Assembly: GCA_016714985.1 (NCBI GenBank)
Contig: JADKBS010000001.1
Coordinates: forward strand, 267,001-331,000
DNA: 64,000 bases
Direction: 5' to 3'
Source of the DNA: Saprospiraceae bacterium
Lineage (GTDB): Bacteria > Bacteroidota > Bacteroidia > Chitinophagales > Saprospiraceae
Below are positions 52,762 to 61,347 of the stretch, piece after piece (position 1 is the stretch's first letter; each line of letters starts with the position of its first letter). A program made the translations under genes and the position numbers. Under the pieces are notes generated by a model that was not told the DNA's origin, ran no database searches, and worked only from the letters and a program-made list of their open reading frames with translations.

Positions 52762-52773
52762 TGACTTTTGTCA
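52762..52773. promoter_or_regulatory. TGAC-N4-GTCA palindrome, candidate CRP-type operator
   Basis: TGACTTTTGTCA has perfect 4-bp half sites spaced as in CRP/FNR-family operators. It lies between two divergent promoters, near -42 for the CBS gene and near -64 for the kinase. Regulation by the REC-CRP protein encoded at 54267 is an inference; a 12-bp site can arise by chance. Confidence 0.35.
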
Positions 52774-52797
52774 CCCTATTTTCGTGATTAAATGCAT

Positions 52798-52827
52798 TTT
52801 GTCAGTTGGGAGGGCTTAGGTACTTTG
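52798..52827 (+). promoter_or_regulatory. Possible promoter of the kinase-regulator operon
   Basis: TTTG (52798-52801), 18 nt, GTACTTTG (52820-52827), a weaker -7 element (TTTG half intact). The expected leader is about 47 nt. Confidence 0.4.
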
Positions 52828-52878
52828 CAGTTGTTTAGCGAAGATAAATGGGCGGTACTGCTGTAATTTCAACAGTAT

Positions 52879-54213
52879 TTGCAAGATAAATACCCAGCAT
52901 TGAAGAATCAGTTGCCAAAATTCAACAGTTCGGAGGAGATGGCGGCCTATTTGAAGGCAATCTTCATTACGGCCATTGACGCCATTTTCACCATCAACGA
53001 ACGGGGCATCGTTGAAAGCATGAACCCAGCTGCCGAAAATCTTTTTGGGTACCAGGCACATGAGGTGTTGGGCAACAACATATCCATGTTGATGACAACC
53101 CCCGATCAGGAAAACCACAATTCCTACATTAGAAGATATATGGAGACAGGGCAACGTCGAATCATTGGTATTGGACGTGAGGTAACCGGGTGTAGAAAAG
53201 GTGGGACAACGTTCCCCTTGCGCCTCGCTGTTAGCGAGACCGTTATAAATGGTCGCCGAGTGTTCACGGGTATCATCCACGACCTGACCGCCATGAACCT
53301 GGCACAAGAAGAAATACGTAAGCTTAACGAAGACTTGGAACGGCAGAACGACCGCTTGGAACAAAAAGTGGCGCAACGTACAGAGGAACTTTCAGATGCC
53401 GTCAACCGGCTGTTAAGCCTTAACCAAGAACTGCAACAAGAAGCCGAAGAGCGCCGGGCCGCAGAGGATGCGCTTCGAAAGAAAGAAGTTGAACTGCTCA
53501 AGGCACTTGAAAAAGAGAAGCACCTCAATGAATTGAAATCACGGTTTGTGAGCATGGCCTCTCACGAGTTCCGCACTCCGCTCAGCACCGTGCTTTCTTC
53601 CGCCGACCTTGCCGAATCCTACACTGGAGGTGAAGAACACCAAGAGAAGCGTAGTAAGCATTTGAAACGCATCAAGAGCGCTGTTTCTACCTTAACAGCC
53701 ATTTTGAACGATTTTCTTTCGCTTAGCAAGCTGGAAGAGAACAAGGTACAGGCGCAAGCTGTATATTTCCGACTTACAGAGTTTTGTGCAGAAACCGAGG
53801 AGGAGGTACATGGGTTGCTGAAGCAGGGACAGCACATCATTCTTGAACATGACCATTGTGACGAAGAAGTTTTTTTGGATAAAAAAATCCTCAAAAACAT
53901 CATCTACAACCTGATGTCCAATGCCAGCAAATACTCTGATGCAGGTATGTCCATACATTGCCGCATCAAGGTACAGGACAACTTATTGTACCTCGAAGTC
54001 GAAGACCATGGCATCGGAATACCTGAAGAAGACCAGCCGCACCTGTTCGAACGGTTCTTCCGGGCGCACAATGTCGAAAACATCCAAGGCACTGGCCTTG
54101 GGCTGAACATCGTGAAGCGTTACCTAACCTTAATGAATGGTTCCATCTCGTTCGAGAGCAAGCACGGAAAAGGAACTGTGTTCAAGGTGAGCATCCCGTT
54201 GAGCCATGAGTGA
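52879..54213 (+). CDS. PAS histidine kinase with FixL-like heme pocket
   Basis: 444 residues from a TTG at 52879; an ATG at 52939 is possible. The PAS domain (about 22-140) closely follows FixL: His80 in ENHNSYIRRY matches the heme ligand His200 of Bradyrhizobium FixL, Arg86 matches Arg206, and Arg100 in IIGIGREVTG matches the oxygen-sensing Arg220, with identical spacing. A coiled coil (140-215) leads to HisKA (SMASHEFRTPLS, His229) and HATPase (NASKYSD, DHGIGIPEED, GTGLGLNIV). There is no membrane helix. It is followed by its response regulator. Confidence 0.9.
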   Translation: MQDKYPALKNQLPKFNSSEEMAAYLKAIFITAIDAIFTINERGIVESMNPAAENLFGYQAHEVLGNNISMLMTTPDQENHNSYIRRYMETGQRRIIGIGREVTGCRKGGTTFPLRLAVSETVINGRRVFTGIIHDLTAMNLAQEEIRKLNEDLERQNDRLEQKVAQRTEELSDAVNRLLSLNQELQQEAEERRAAEDALRKKEVELLKALEKEKHLNELKSRFVSMASHEFRTPLSTVLSSADLAESYTGGEEHQEKRSKHLKRIKSAVSTLTAILNDFLSLSKLEENKVQAQAVYFRLTEFCAETEEEVHGLLKQGQHIILEHDHCDEEVFLDKKILKNIIYNLMSNASKYSDAGMSIHCRIKVQDNLLYLEVEDHGIGIPEEDQPHLFERFFRAHNVENIQGTGLGLNIVKRYLTLMNGSISFESKHGKGTVFKVSIPLSHE

Positions 54214-54255
54214 CAGTGGACGAACCACCGACCACTGTTAACCGTCAATCGTTAA
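54213..54255. repeat. Small word-repeat hairpin between kinase and regulator
   Basis: GACAGTGG / CCACTGT arms with GTGGACG and CCGTCAA words of the kind seen at 26905. Confidence 0.5.
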
Positions 54256-54266
54256 AATCAACTACC

Positions 54267-55316
54267 ATGAAAAAAATCCTCGTCATTGAAGACAACCTCG
54301 AAGTGAGGGAAAACCTTCAGGAAATACTCGAAATATCTGGATACCATGTGCTGGCTGCCGAAGATGGCACCGTGGGCGTCGAACTTGCCACGAAGGAGCA
54401 CCCCGACCTCATCCTCTGCGATGTGATGATGCCAAAACTTGACGGCTTCGGTGTGCTCAACATCCTTGCACATCGCCCCGACACCTCAGATATTCCGTTT
54501 GTTTTCCTCACCGCCAAAACGGAGAAAGAAGACTTCCGCCGGGGCATGAATCTCGGTGCCGACGACTATGTGACCAAGCCGTTTTATAAAGATGAACTGC
54601 TCTCTGTCGTGGAAACCCGCCTCAAGAAAAGCGAGCGGCTCAAAAAATTCAACCGGACGGAAGAGGGCCTCTCCAGTTTCATCAATGAGGCAAAAGGCTT
54701 TGAAGAACTGAAAAAGCTCTCGGTTGACAAACGCAGCAAGGACTACAAGAAGCGGGACAATCTTTTTGAAGAGGGCGATACACCCCGCTACCTTTATTTC
54801 ATTAGCAAAGGCCAAGTCAAGATTTACAAGACCAATGACATTGGCAAGGAGTACATCATCAACATCCGCAACGCAGGCGAGTTCATCGGCTACACAGCCC
54901 TCATCAAAGGCGAGCCTTACAGCTTCTCCGCTTCTGCGTTGGAGGACACCACGGCCAACCTCATCCCAAAGGAAGACTTCTTGAAGCTGCTTCATGCCAA
55001 CCGCGACGTGGCCAGCCGCCTCATCAAGATGTTGGCAGACAACGTGGCTGAAAAGGAAGTGCAACTCCTGCAATTGGCCTATAACTCCGTGCGCAAGCGG
55101 GTGGCCGAAGCCGTGCTGTTGCTTCACGACCGCTACTCCAAAGAGGGCAAGGACGATATTCAAATCCTGCGGGAAGACCTTGCCCATATCGTCGGTACGG
55201 CCAAGGAAAGCGTCATTCGCACCCTTACCGAGTTCAAGGAGGACGGGTATATTGACATCAAGGATGGAGCCATTCGGATTGTAAACAAGAAAAAACTGGA
55301 GGGGCTGCCGACATAG
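54267..55316 (+). CDS. Response regulator fused to CRP-type module (REC-cNMP-HTH)
   Basis: 349 residues from the ATG at 54267. The receiver (1-122) is complete: Asp9, phospho-acceptor Asp52 in ILCDVMMP, Thr82, Lys104. Residues 160-270 form a cyclic-nucleotide-binding-type barrel (LYFISKGQVKIYKTNDIGKE, GEFIGYTALIKGEPYSF) without FNR-type iron-sulfur cysteines. Residues 278-349 are a Crp winged HTH (LAHIVGTAKESVIRTLTEFK). It combines in one chain what rhizobia divide between FixJ and FixK. It is co-transcribed with the kinase. Confidence 0.92.
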   Translation: MKKILVIEDNLEVRENLQEILEISGYHVLAAEDGTVGVELATKEHPDLILCDVMMPKLDGFGVLNILAHRPDTSDIPFVFLTAKTEKEDFRRGMNLGADDYVTKPFYKDELLSVVETRLKKSERLKKFNRTEEGLSSFINEAKGFEELKKLSVDKRSKDYKKRDNLFEEGDTPRYLYFISKGQVKIYKTNDIGKEYIINIRNAGEFIGYTALIKGEPYSFSASALEDTTANLIPKEDFLKLLHANRDVASRLIKMLADNVAEKEVQLLQLAYNSVRKRVAEAVLLLHDRYSKEGKDDIQILREDLAHIVGTAKESVIRTLTEFKEDGYIDIKDGAIRIVNKKKLEGLPT

Positions 55317-55332
55317 CTTCTAAGAAAAAGTG

Positions 55333-55363
55333 AAAAGGGTTGGTGCTTCACCAGCCCTTTTTT
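55333..55363 (+). terminator. Terminator after the REC-CRP gene
   Basis: AAAAGGG..TGGTG / CACCA..CCCTTTT stem with one G-T pair and a short loop, followed by more T. It closes the kinase-regulator operon. Confidence 0.75.
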
Positions 55364-55481
55364 GTCGTTGTTCTGCTGCTTCGCAACATTACCTGCTTAC
55401 CTTTGTTGCTCCTAACAAAGCAAATTGAGCTAATGGGGTGGCTCCGTCTATCGAAAGCCGCCCAACTTCCACCGTTTCATC

Positions 55482-57086
55482 ATGATTCAAAGCGACTTAC
55501 TCGTCCTCGGCTCCGGCATCGCCGGACTGACCTTCGCCCTCAAAATTGCGCAGGAGCGCCCCGACCTGAAAATCACCGTGCTCACCAAGACCAACGAAAC
55601 CGAGAGCAATACCCGCTATGCACAGGGCGGCGTGGCTGCCGTTTGGGACTTCAAGACGGATAGCTACCAAAAACATATCGAGGATACGCTCATTGCTGGG
55701 GATGGGCTTTGCGATAAAAAAATCGTGGAAATCGTAGTGAGGGAAGGCCCCGACCGGGTTCAGGAAATCATTGATTGGGGTGCCCGTTTCGACAAAAAAA
55801 AAGGCGAAGCCTATGACCTTGCCAAAGAGGGCGGCCACAGCGAAAACCGCATCCTGCACTACAAAGACCTTACGGGCTGGGAGATGCAGCGAACCCTCAG
55901 CGAACAGGCCGACCTCATGCCGAACATCACGGTGTTGGAACATTTTTTTGCCATCGACATCATCACGCAGCACCATTTGGGCCATACCGTAACAAGGGTG
56001 ACGCCCGGCATCGAGTGTTATGGTGCTTATGCGCTCAACAAAGAGACCGGCGAAATTGAGACCTTCCTCGCCCGAATGACCGTACTGGCCACAGGTGGCG
56101 CGGGACAGGTATATCGCAATACCACCAACCCCATCATTGCCACCGGCGATGGCATGGCGATGGTCTATCGGGCCAAAGGTCGCATCCAGAACATGGAGTT
56201 TGTGCAGTTCCACCCAACCGCCCTCTACAACCCAGCGGGCGACAACCCGGCTTTCCTCGTATCGGAGGCAGTACGGGGCTTCGGCGGCATCCTAAAGACG
56301 CCACAGGGCGAGGAGTTCATGAAAAAATACGACGAGCGGGGCAGCCTCGCTCCCCGTGACATCGTGGCGAGGGCCATAGACCGGGAGATGAAAATCCAAG
56401 GTGCCGAGTACATGTGCCTCGATTGCCGCCACCTTGATAAGGAGGGCTTCGTGGCGCATTTCCCCACCATTTATGAAAAATGCCTGAGCATCGGCATTGA
56501 CCCCATGAAGGACATGATACCCGTGACGCCCGCCTGCCACTACATGTGCGGTGGCATCATGACCGACGAAATGGGCCATACGAGCATCAACCGCCTCTAC
56601 GCCGCAGGGGAGTGCACTTGCACGGGCCTCCACGGCGCCAACCGCCTTGCCTCCAACTCGTTGCTGGAAGCGATGGTCTTTGCCCACCGCATTTATATGG
56701 ATATAAAGGGGAAAATTGACGCTACACACCTGCCTACTGCCAGCATACCAGACTGGAATGCTCAAGGCACTACCGACCCCAAAGAATTGATACTCATCAC
56801 GCAAAGCACCAAGGAACTCAAGGACGTGATGAGCTATTACGTGGGCATCGTGCGCTCCAACGAGCGCCTTAAAAGAGCTACCGACCGACTTTATATACTC
56901 TACAAGGAAACGGAAGATCTCTACCACAAAACCACCATCTCTCCCCAACTTTGCGAGCTTCGCAATTTGATAACCATGGCCTATCTCATCACCCGCTCGG
57001 CGTCCATGCGCAAGGAGAGCCGGGGCTTGCACTTTACGACAGACCATCCGGAACAATTGGGGTTCATTGACTTGACGATACTTTAG
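55482..57086 (+). CDS. nadB: L-aspartate oxidase
   Basis: 534 residues. FAD motif GSGIAGLTFALKIAQ, then NETESNTRYAQGGVAAVWD, the substrate-site motif MEFVQFHPTALY, DIVARAIDREM, and the active-site Arg/His region HYMCGGIMTDEMGHTSI and GLHGANRLASNSLLE. The C-terminal SRGLHFTTDHP separates it from succinate dehydrogenase. It converts aspartate to iminoaspartate in the first step of NAD synthesis. nadA and nadC are not nearby. Confidence 0.95.
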   Translation: MIQSDLLVLGSGIAGLTFALKIAQERPDLKITVLTKTNETESNTRYAQGGVAAVWDFKTDSYQKHIEDTLIAGDGLCDKKIVEIVVREGPDRVQEIIDWGARFDKKKGEAYDLAKEGGHSENRILHYKDLTGWEMQRTLSEQADLMPNITVLEHFFAIDIITQHHLGHTVTRVTPGIECYGAYALNKETGEIETFLARMTVLATGGAGQVYRNTTNPIIATGDGMAMVYRAKGRIQNMEFVQFHPTALYNPAGDNPAFLVSEAVRGFGGILKTPQGEEFMKKYDERGSLAPRDIVARAIDREMKIQGAEYMCLDCRHLDKEGFVAHFPTIYEKCLSIGIDPMKDMIPVTPACHYMCGGIMTDEMGHTSINRLYAAGECTCTGLHGANRLASNSLLEAMVFAHRIYMDIKGKIDATHLPTASIPDWNAQGTTDPKELILITQSTKELKDVMSYYVGIVRSNERLKRATDRLYILYKETEDLYHKTTISPQLCELRNLITMAYLITRSASMRKESRGLHFTTDHPEQLGFIDLTIL

Positions 57087-57148
57087 TGCGCCGGAATCCC
57101 AGTTCCGGTGTCAATCTGCCCACCTGAACTGGGGCTCCGGTTTACGAT

Positions 57149-57985
57149 TCAACCTTCGAGGTACCGTTCCACTTCCTCCTTCATCAATTCGAACAAATGG
57201 CGGGTGATGGCGCCGGGCTGGCCATCGCCAATTATCACGTCGTCCACCTGTACCACGGGCATAAGCAGGCGGGTGCTGCTACTGATGAATGCCTCTTTGG
57301 CTGTGCACAGCTCCTCCAATGAGGGTCGGCGCTCTTCCACGGCATAATGGTGGCGGGCTACCCTGAGCAAGTGCTTGCGGGTGACGCCGTGTAGAATGCC
57401 CTCGCCGGCCGTTACGATGGTGTTGTCCTTGGTGACGATGAAAAAATTTGCACGGGTCGTTTCATAGATATGGCCTTCGAAGTGAAAAAGCACGTCCTCG
57501 GCATTAGCAGCCCTTTGTTGCGGCAGCAGGTAAATGCCCACGAGGTAGTTGATGGTCTTGGCGCTGGGGAAGGTGCGATGGTACTCGTAAAGCATGAGTT
57601 TTACACCGTTTTCAAATTTGCTGGCTGGATAGCTCGGTGGCGGCATTTCCAAGATGACGAGGTTGCAGCGTTCCGGCGAATAGCCATCCTCAGAATAGCC
57701 GCCTGTGAGAATGATTTTGATGCCCGCCTCTTGCTTCCCGTTGGCCCGAATGAGTTGCATGACCTGCTGCCGAATTTCCTCCCTTGTCACCGGGAGTTCC
57801 AGCCGCAGCCACTTTGCAGACTGCTCCACTCGGTCGAGATAGTCATCGAAGAAGATGGGTTGCCCTTTTTTCACCACAAAATAATCGAAGAGGCCATAGC
57901 CCCGCTGGATGGCAAGGTCGGTGACGCCGAGGGCGGCTTGCTCCTTGGGTACCAGTTCGCCGTTGATAGAGAAGAAATTAATCAT
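57149..57985 (-). CDS. Class IV aminotransferase (PLP-dependent)
   Basis: 278 residues from the ATG at 57985 (INFFSINGELVPKEQAALGV); the upstream extension is translated repeat. Conserved fold IV features are QRGYGLFDYFVVKKGQPIFF, the catalytic Lys in FPSAKTINYLVGIYL, EGHIYETTRANFFIV (Glu) and GILHGVTRKHLLRVA. The group includes branched-chain aminotransferase, D-amino acid aminotransferase and aminodeoxychorismate lyase; the short length favours the latter two, but I cannot decide. Confidence 0.88.
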   Translation of the reverse strand: MINFFSINGELVPKEQAALGVTDLAIQRGYGLFDYFVVKKGQPIFFDDYLDRVEQSAKWLRLELPVTREEIRQQVMQLIRANGKQEAGIKIILTGGYSEDGYSPERCNLVILEMPPPSYPASKFENGVKLMLYEYHRTFPSAKTINYLVGIYLLPQQRAANAEDVLFHFEGHIYETTRANFFIVTKDNTIVTAGEGILHGVTRKHLLRVARHHYAVEERRPSLEELCTAKEAFISSSTRLLMPVVQVDDVIIGDGQPGAITRHLFELMKEEVERYLEG

Positions 57986-57987
57986 CG

Positions 57988-58063
57988 TTTGATGGGTTTG
58001 ATGGGTTTGATGGGTTTGAATTGTCGCACAAATCAAACTACTAAAACCCATCAAACTCATCAA
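57988..58063. repeat. Heptad-word-type hairpin (9-mer words)
   Basis: The left arm repeats TTTGATGGG three times (57988-58020); the right arm (58031-58063) has complementary AACCCATCAAAC and TCATCAAA words. The core is AATTGTCGCAC. It separates gldH from the aminotransferase gene. Confidence 0.8.
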
Positions 58064-58067
58064 AAAT

Positions 58068-58541
58068 TTACTTCAACTGCTTGATTATCAAACCAATAGC
58101 CTCAATGCCCGGCAGGGGGTTCACCCGCATGAACTGTTCCACGATGATGCTGTGCTTGCCCGGTGCCTTGAACTTGGCTTTGGCTTGTAAGAGGATTTCG
58201 ATGGTGCATTCGTTGCCACTGCACTCGCCGTTCCAAATACCCGATTGAGCCGCCAGTTCGAGGCTGACAGTTTGTTTTTTCTCCTCGCCATTGGGGAAGC
58301 GTGTGGTAATTTGAACGTAGCAGTTCTGGTAACCAAAGTCCCCAGCATGGGCCACTTCGAGCAGCACTTGGTAGGCTTTGGTAGTGTCCTGTACCTCGAA
58401 ATCAAAACCCACTGGTGCATCATAGCTCCATGTGGCATTGGGAATGTCCTTGCTTTCGTCGAAGATGAGGTCGTTGTTGCAGGCTGTCAGCAATAGGCAA
58501 AGCAAGGGAAAGGGCAAGCTTCGGGCAAGATGGATGGACAT
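58068..58541 (-). CDS. gldH: Gliding motility lipoprotein GldH
   Basis: 157 residues from the ATG at 58541, with lipoprotein signal LPFPLLCLLLTAC. The body (WSYDAPVGFDFEVQDTTKAY, DFGYQNCYVQITTRFPNGEE, SGIWNGECSGNECTIEILLQ, FKAPGKHSIIVEQFMRVNPL) matches GldH throughout. GldH is an outer-membrane-associated lipoprotein needed for gliding in Flavobacterium johnsoniae. It lies between the PorE-like gene and an aminotransferase, all on the minus strand. Confidence 0.88.
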   Translation of the reverse strand: MSIHLARSLPFPLLCLLLTACNNDLIFDESKDIPNATWSYDAPVGFDFEVQDTTKAYQVLLEVAHAGDFGYQNCYVQITTRFPNGEEKKQTVSLELAAQSGIWNGECSGNECTIEILLQAKAKFKAPGKHSIIVEQFMRVNPLPGIEAIGLIIKQLK

Positions 58542-58649
58542 TAATGGCAAGTTGTTTAAAATGTTAGGTCGCAAAGGTAGTCGGCCAGACGCAAATTGAG
58601 CGGCATCCAAAATTCCTTCCACGCTACGCGCTTAAACTGGTGCCAATGC

Positions 58650-60845
58650 TTACCACTTCCCATCCAGTGCCAAAACCTTCACCTCTATACGGTGGTTGAC
58701 CATGTGTTCGTCCATGCTGCAAGTATCACCGTTGCGACAGTGGTTGAGCGGCATGGTTTCGCCGCAGCCCTTGGTCAGTATTCGCTGCTGGGCAATGCCT
58801 TCCGTGAGCAGGTAGTCGAGGATGCTGCTGGCCCGGCTTTCGGAGATGCGGAGATTGTACTCGTCCACGCCAAGCGCCTCAGTATGGGTGCTGATTTCGA
58901 CCTGTAAAGAAGGGTAAGTCTTCAATAATGCCACCAACTGGTTCAATGGACTGATGATGCGGGGCGTCAACTGCCAAACGCCTACGTCGAAAGTTGCCTT
59001 ATCGAGCCGGAAGCGTTCGCCCACGCTCAGGCTGTTGTTGCTCAATTTTCTTGAAAAATCGCCGAAAGCGCCAAGTTCGGTAAGGTATGTCTGCTCAGGA
59101 TTGCCGTTTGATGTAGTTGGTTTGATAGGTTCAACTGGCGCAAAAGGGTCTTGAACAGGCTTTTTGACCACAACCTCTTCAACGGGCACTGCCTTGGTAG
59201 TTGCCGGAGGCAAAACAGGCGCTGGCTCCTTGGGCTTTTGTATCGTGATTGGGGTGGTTTCCGGTGCTACTGGCGCCTTCTCCAACGGCTTTACTGGCGC
59301 AGCCGTGACCACTTTGGGTTCTTCTTCCGGCTTACCAACTGTCAAAGTCACTGCAACCTCCTCCTTTGGCGGTGCAGCGGAGGGCATTTCCTGCTTTGCT
59401 GGTGCTGGTGGGGTGGGCTGCACCAACGCTTGTCTTTCATCAGCAATGGGTGCTGGTTCTTCTTTCAAAACAGGCGGCACCGCAACGGGCTTCGTTTCCA
59501 CGATAGGCTCCTGTACCGCAGGCAGTTCGGGCGCTTTGTCCAGTACTTTGAGCATATAAATATCGTCGTCGCCACCGCTTCGGCTGCTGGTGAAATAGCC
59601 GCTCCGTTGGTCGTTGGAAAGGTAAATCGAAATATCATCGAGCGGGCTGTTGATGGGTTTGCCGAGGTTCGTGGCAGACTGCCATGCGCCGTTTTCGTCC
59701 TTGTAGGTCACAAATATGTCGAAGCCGCCGAAGCCGGGGTGCCCCTTGGAGCAGAAATACAATTTCCCGTCCAAGGCCACAAAGGGAAAACCCTCGTTGG
59801 CGGTGGTGTTCACGGCGGGGCCGAGGTTTTCGGGCTTGCCCCATTCGCCGTTCGAGCGTTCCGATACCCAAAGGTCGGTGCCCCCGAAGCCACCCGCACG
59901 GTTGCTGGCAAAGAAGAGCGTTTTGCCATCTGGCGAGATGGCTGGGTGCATGAAGTTGTGGTTGGAAGAGCAGAAGGGCAGTTTTTCCACGTCCTTCCAG
60001 CGCTCCGTTTCGCCCGATTTAGCGGAAAAAAGCTGAAGGCTGTAAGTGTTCTGCTTGTTCAGCACATTGTCGTTTCGGGTGAAGAAAATCTCGGTGCCGT
60101 CGGCGGTGATGGATGCATTGCCCGTGTTTTTGTTCACCTCGCTCAGCTTGGAGGAGTATTGGATTGGCTCCGCAAAACTGCCGTCCGATTTTTTCTCGCT
60201 GATATAAAGGTTGAGGTAATCACGCCCTGTCCAGCCCGATTTTTCCTTCATAAGCCTAAGGCCCTGCTTCCGGTCAGAGGAGAAAATCAGCCCCTTGCGG
60301 CTAGCAACAGGGGCGTTGTCGTCGGCTTCGGAGTTGAACGGAAACTCCTGGATATCAATGTACTGGAAATATGGTTGGATGAGCGGCGCATAGTCGCAGG
60401 CCCGCAGCATGAGGCCCGCCTTTTCGTCGTCGGGGTTCAGTTTTTGGTAGTCGGTGAACCACTTTCGTGCCTCCTCGTACTTGCCATTGCTCATCAGTGC
60501 TTCGCCGTAGTAGTAAAGGTTTTCGTCCTTGGCGGTTTCGTCCTTCACCACTTCTGCGTACAAGGTCTCGGCCATGTCCATTTTGTTGTTCATGCGGTAG
60601 CAATAGGCGAGCTTGCTCCTGAGCACAGTAGCGTTGCGGCCCAGCTTGCCTTCGTTCTCCATTTCCTGTAAGGCTTGGCGGTACAGTTCGCCTGCGTCGG
60701 AGAACTGGTTGTACTTGAACATTTCGTTGGCCTTTTCAATGGTCTTATTTTGCGCCAGTAAAGAAGCCGTGGCGCTCATGGCAGCAAGGGCAAGACAGGT
60801 AAGGGCTATTTTGCGGAGCAAGTTTTTGAACGGTAGAATTCTCAT
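58650..60845 (-). CDS. PorE-like TPR/PD40/OmpA envelope protein
   Basis: 731 residues from the ATG at 60845, signal peptide ending ATASLLAQ. Order: TPR-like helices (30-170, NEMFKYNQFSDAGELYRQAL, YYYGEALMSNGKYEEARKWF), a PD40 propeller (175-435, HPAISPDGKTLFFASNRAGG, PGFGGFDIFVTYKDENG), a long Pro/Lys/Val linker (440-600), and an OmpA-type domain (610-731, LQVEISTHTEALGVDEYNLR, ISESRASSILDYLLTEGI). This is the architecture of PorE, which anchors the type IX secretion complex to peptidoglycan; related proteins of unknown role share it. Confidence 0.85.
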   Translation of the reverse strand: MRILPFKNLLRKIALTCLALAAMSATASLLAQNKTIEKANEMFKYNQFSDAGELYRQALQEMENEGKLGRNATVLRSKLAYCYRMNNKMDMAETLYAEVVKDETAKDENLYYYGEALMSNGKYEEARKWFTDYQKLNPDDEKAGLMLRACDYAPLIQPYFQYIDIQEFPFNSEADDNAPVASRKGLIFSSDRKQGLRLMKEKSGWTGRDYLNLYISEKKSDGSFAEPIQYSSKLSEVNKNTGNASITADGTEIFFTRNDNVLNKQNTYSLQLFSAKSGETERWKDVEKLPFCSSNHNFMHPAISPDGKTLFFASNRAGGFGGTDLWVSERSNGEWGKPENLGPAVNTTANEGFPFVALDGKLYFCSKGHPGFGGFDIFVTYKDENGAWQSATNLGKPINSPLDDISIYLSNDQRSGYFTSSRSGGDDDIYMLKVLDKAPELPAVQEPIVETKPVAVPPVLKEEPAPIADERQALVQPTPPAPAKQEMPSAAPPKEEVAVTLTVGKPEEEPKVVTAAPVKPLEKAPVAPETTPITIQKPKEPAPVLPPATTKAVPVEEVVVKKPVQDPFAPVEPIKPTTSNGNPEQTYLTELGAFGDFSRKLSNNSLSVGERFRLDKATFDVGVWQLTPRIISPLNQLVALLKTYPSLQVEISTHTEALGVDEYNLRISESRASSILDYLLTEGIAQQRILTKGCGETMPLNHCRNGDTCSMDEHMVNHRIEVKVLALDGKW

Positions 60846-61347
60846 GACTGTCAGTTTTAAGGACTCAGGGGGATGCATAACATGGCAAAAGTAGTGAGGA
60901 TGGCGGCAAAAGCGATAATGCATAAACCAGATTCAACTTTTCCATGCAGGCTAACTTGGGTATAATAACGTAGCAAGAGTAGTTTTAGGGAAAAATCGAA
61001 AAATTTTCACCAAAACAACCTCTACTACAGCATCTTGAGCGGTTACACTTGAAATGGTTCGTGAAGGTTTCAGGTTTCAAGTTTCACGGAGGTTTCGTGC
61101 TCAATTGGAATTGACTATGATTTTTAGAATTGGTGCTATCGCAAATTAACATACGCAAAATTGATTTCAGCAGGCACTTCCCTGGAACCTTAAACCTTAA
61201 ACCTGAAACCTCACGAACCATTGACTTGGGTTTAATTCAAAAATTGTGCGAGAAGGCTTTTTGAGGTACAACAATAAAATTATTGTAACCTTTTTAAACT
61301 TTGCCTCCTAGCAGAAGTCTATCCACCAAACCCTCACGTGAGACTCG
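60846..61347. other. Divergent intergenic region of 502 bp
   Basis: This gap separates the PorE-like gene (minus) and the ECF sigma gene (plus). Its centre is a large heptad-word hairpin (61053-61222). At 61285-61310 GTAACC followed by GCCTCCTA could be an ECF-type autoregulated promoter, a weak call. No gene is seen. Confidence 0.5.
61053..61222. repeat. Large heptad-word hairpin with GGCAC-CCCTGGAA core
   Basis: The left arm (61053-61099, AATGGTTCGTGAAGG, AGGTTTC words) and right arm (61184-61222, CCTTAAACCTGAAACC, ACGAACCATT) pair almost perfectly. The sequence GGCACTTCCCTGGAA (61173-61187) leads into the right arm; nearly the same sequence occurs at 28560 and 61947. Confidence 0.8.

Noticed and set aside
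55321..55481. A riboswitch or NadR-type site before nadB.
   Set aside because: Only the terminator of the preceding operon and ordinary sequence are visible; no NAD-related motif could be identified.
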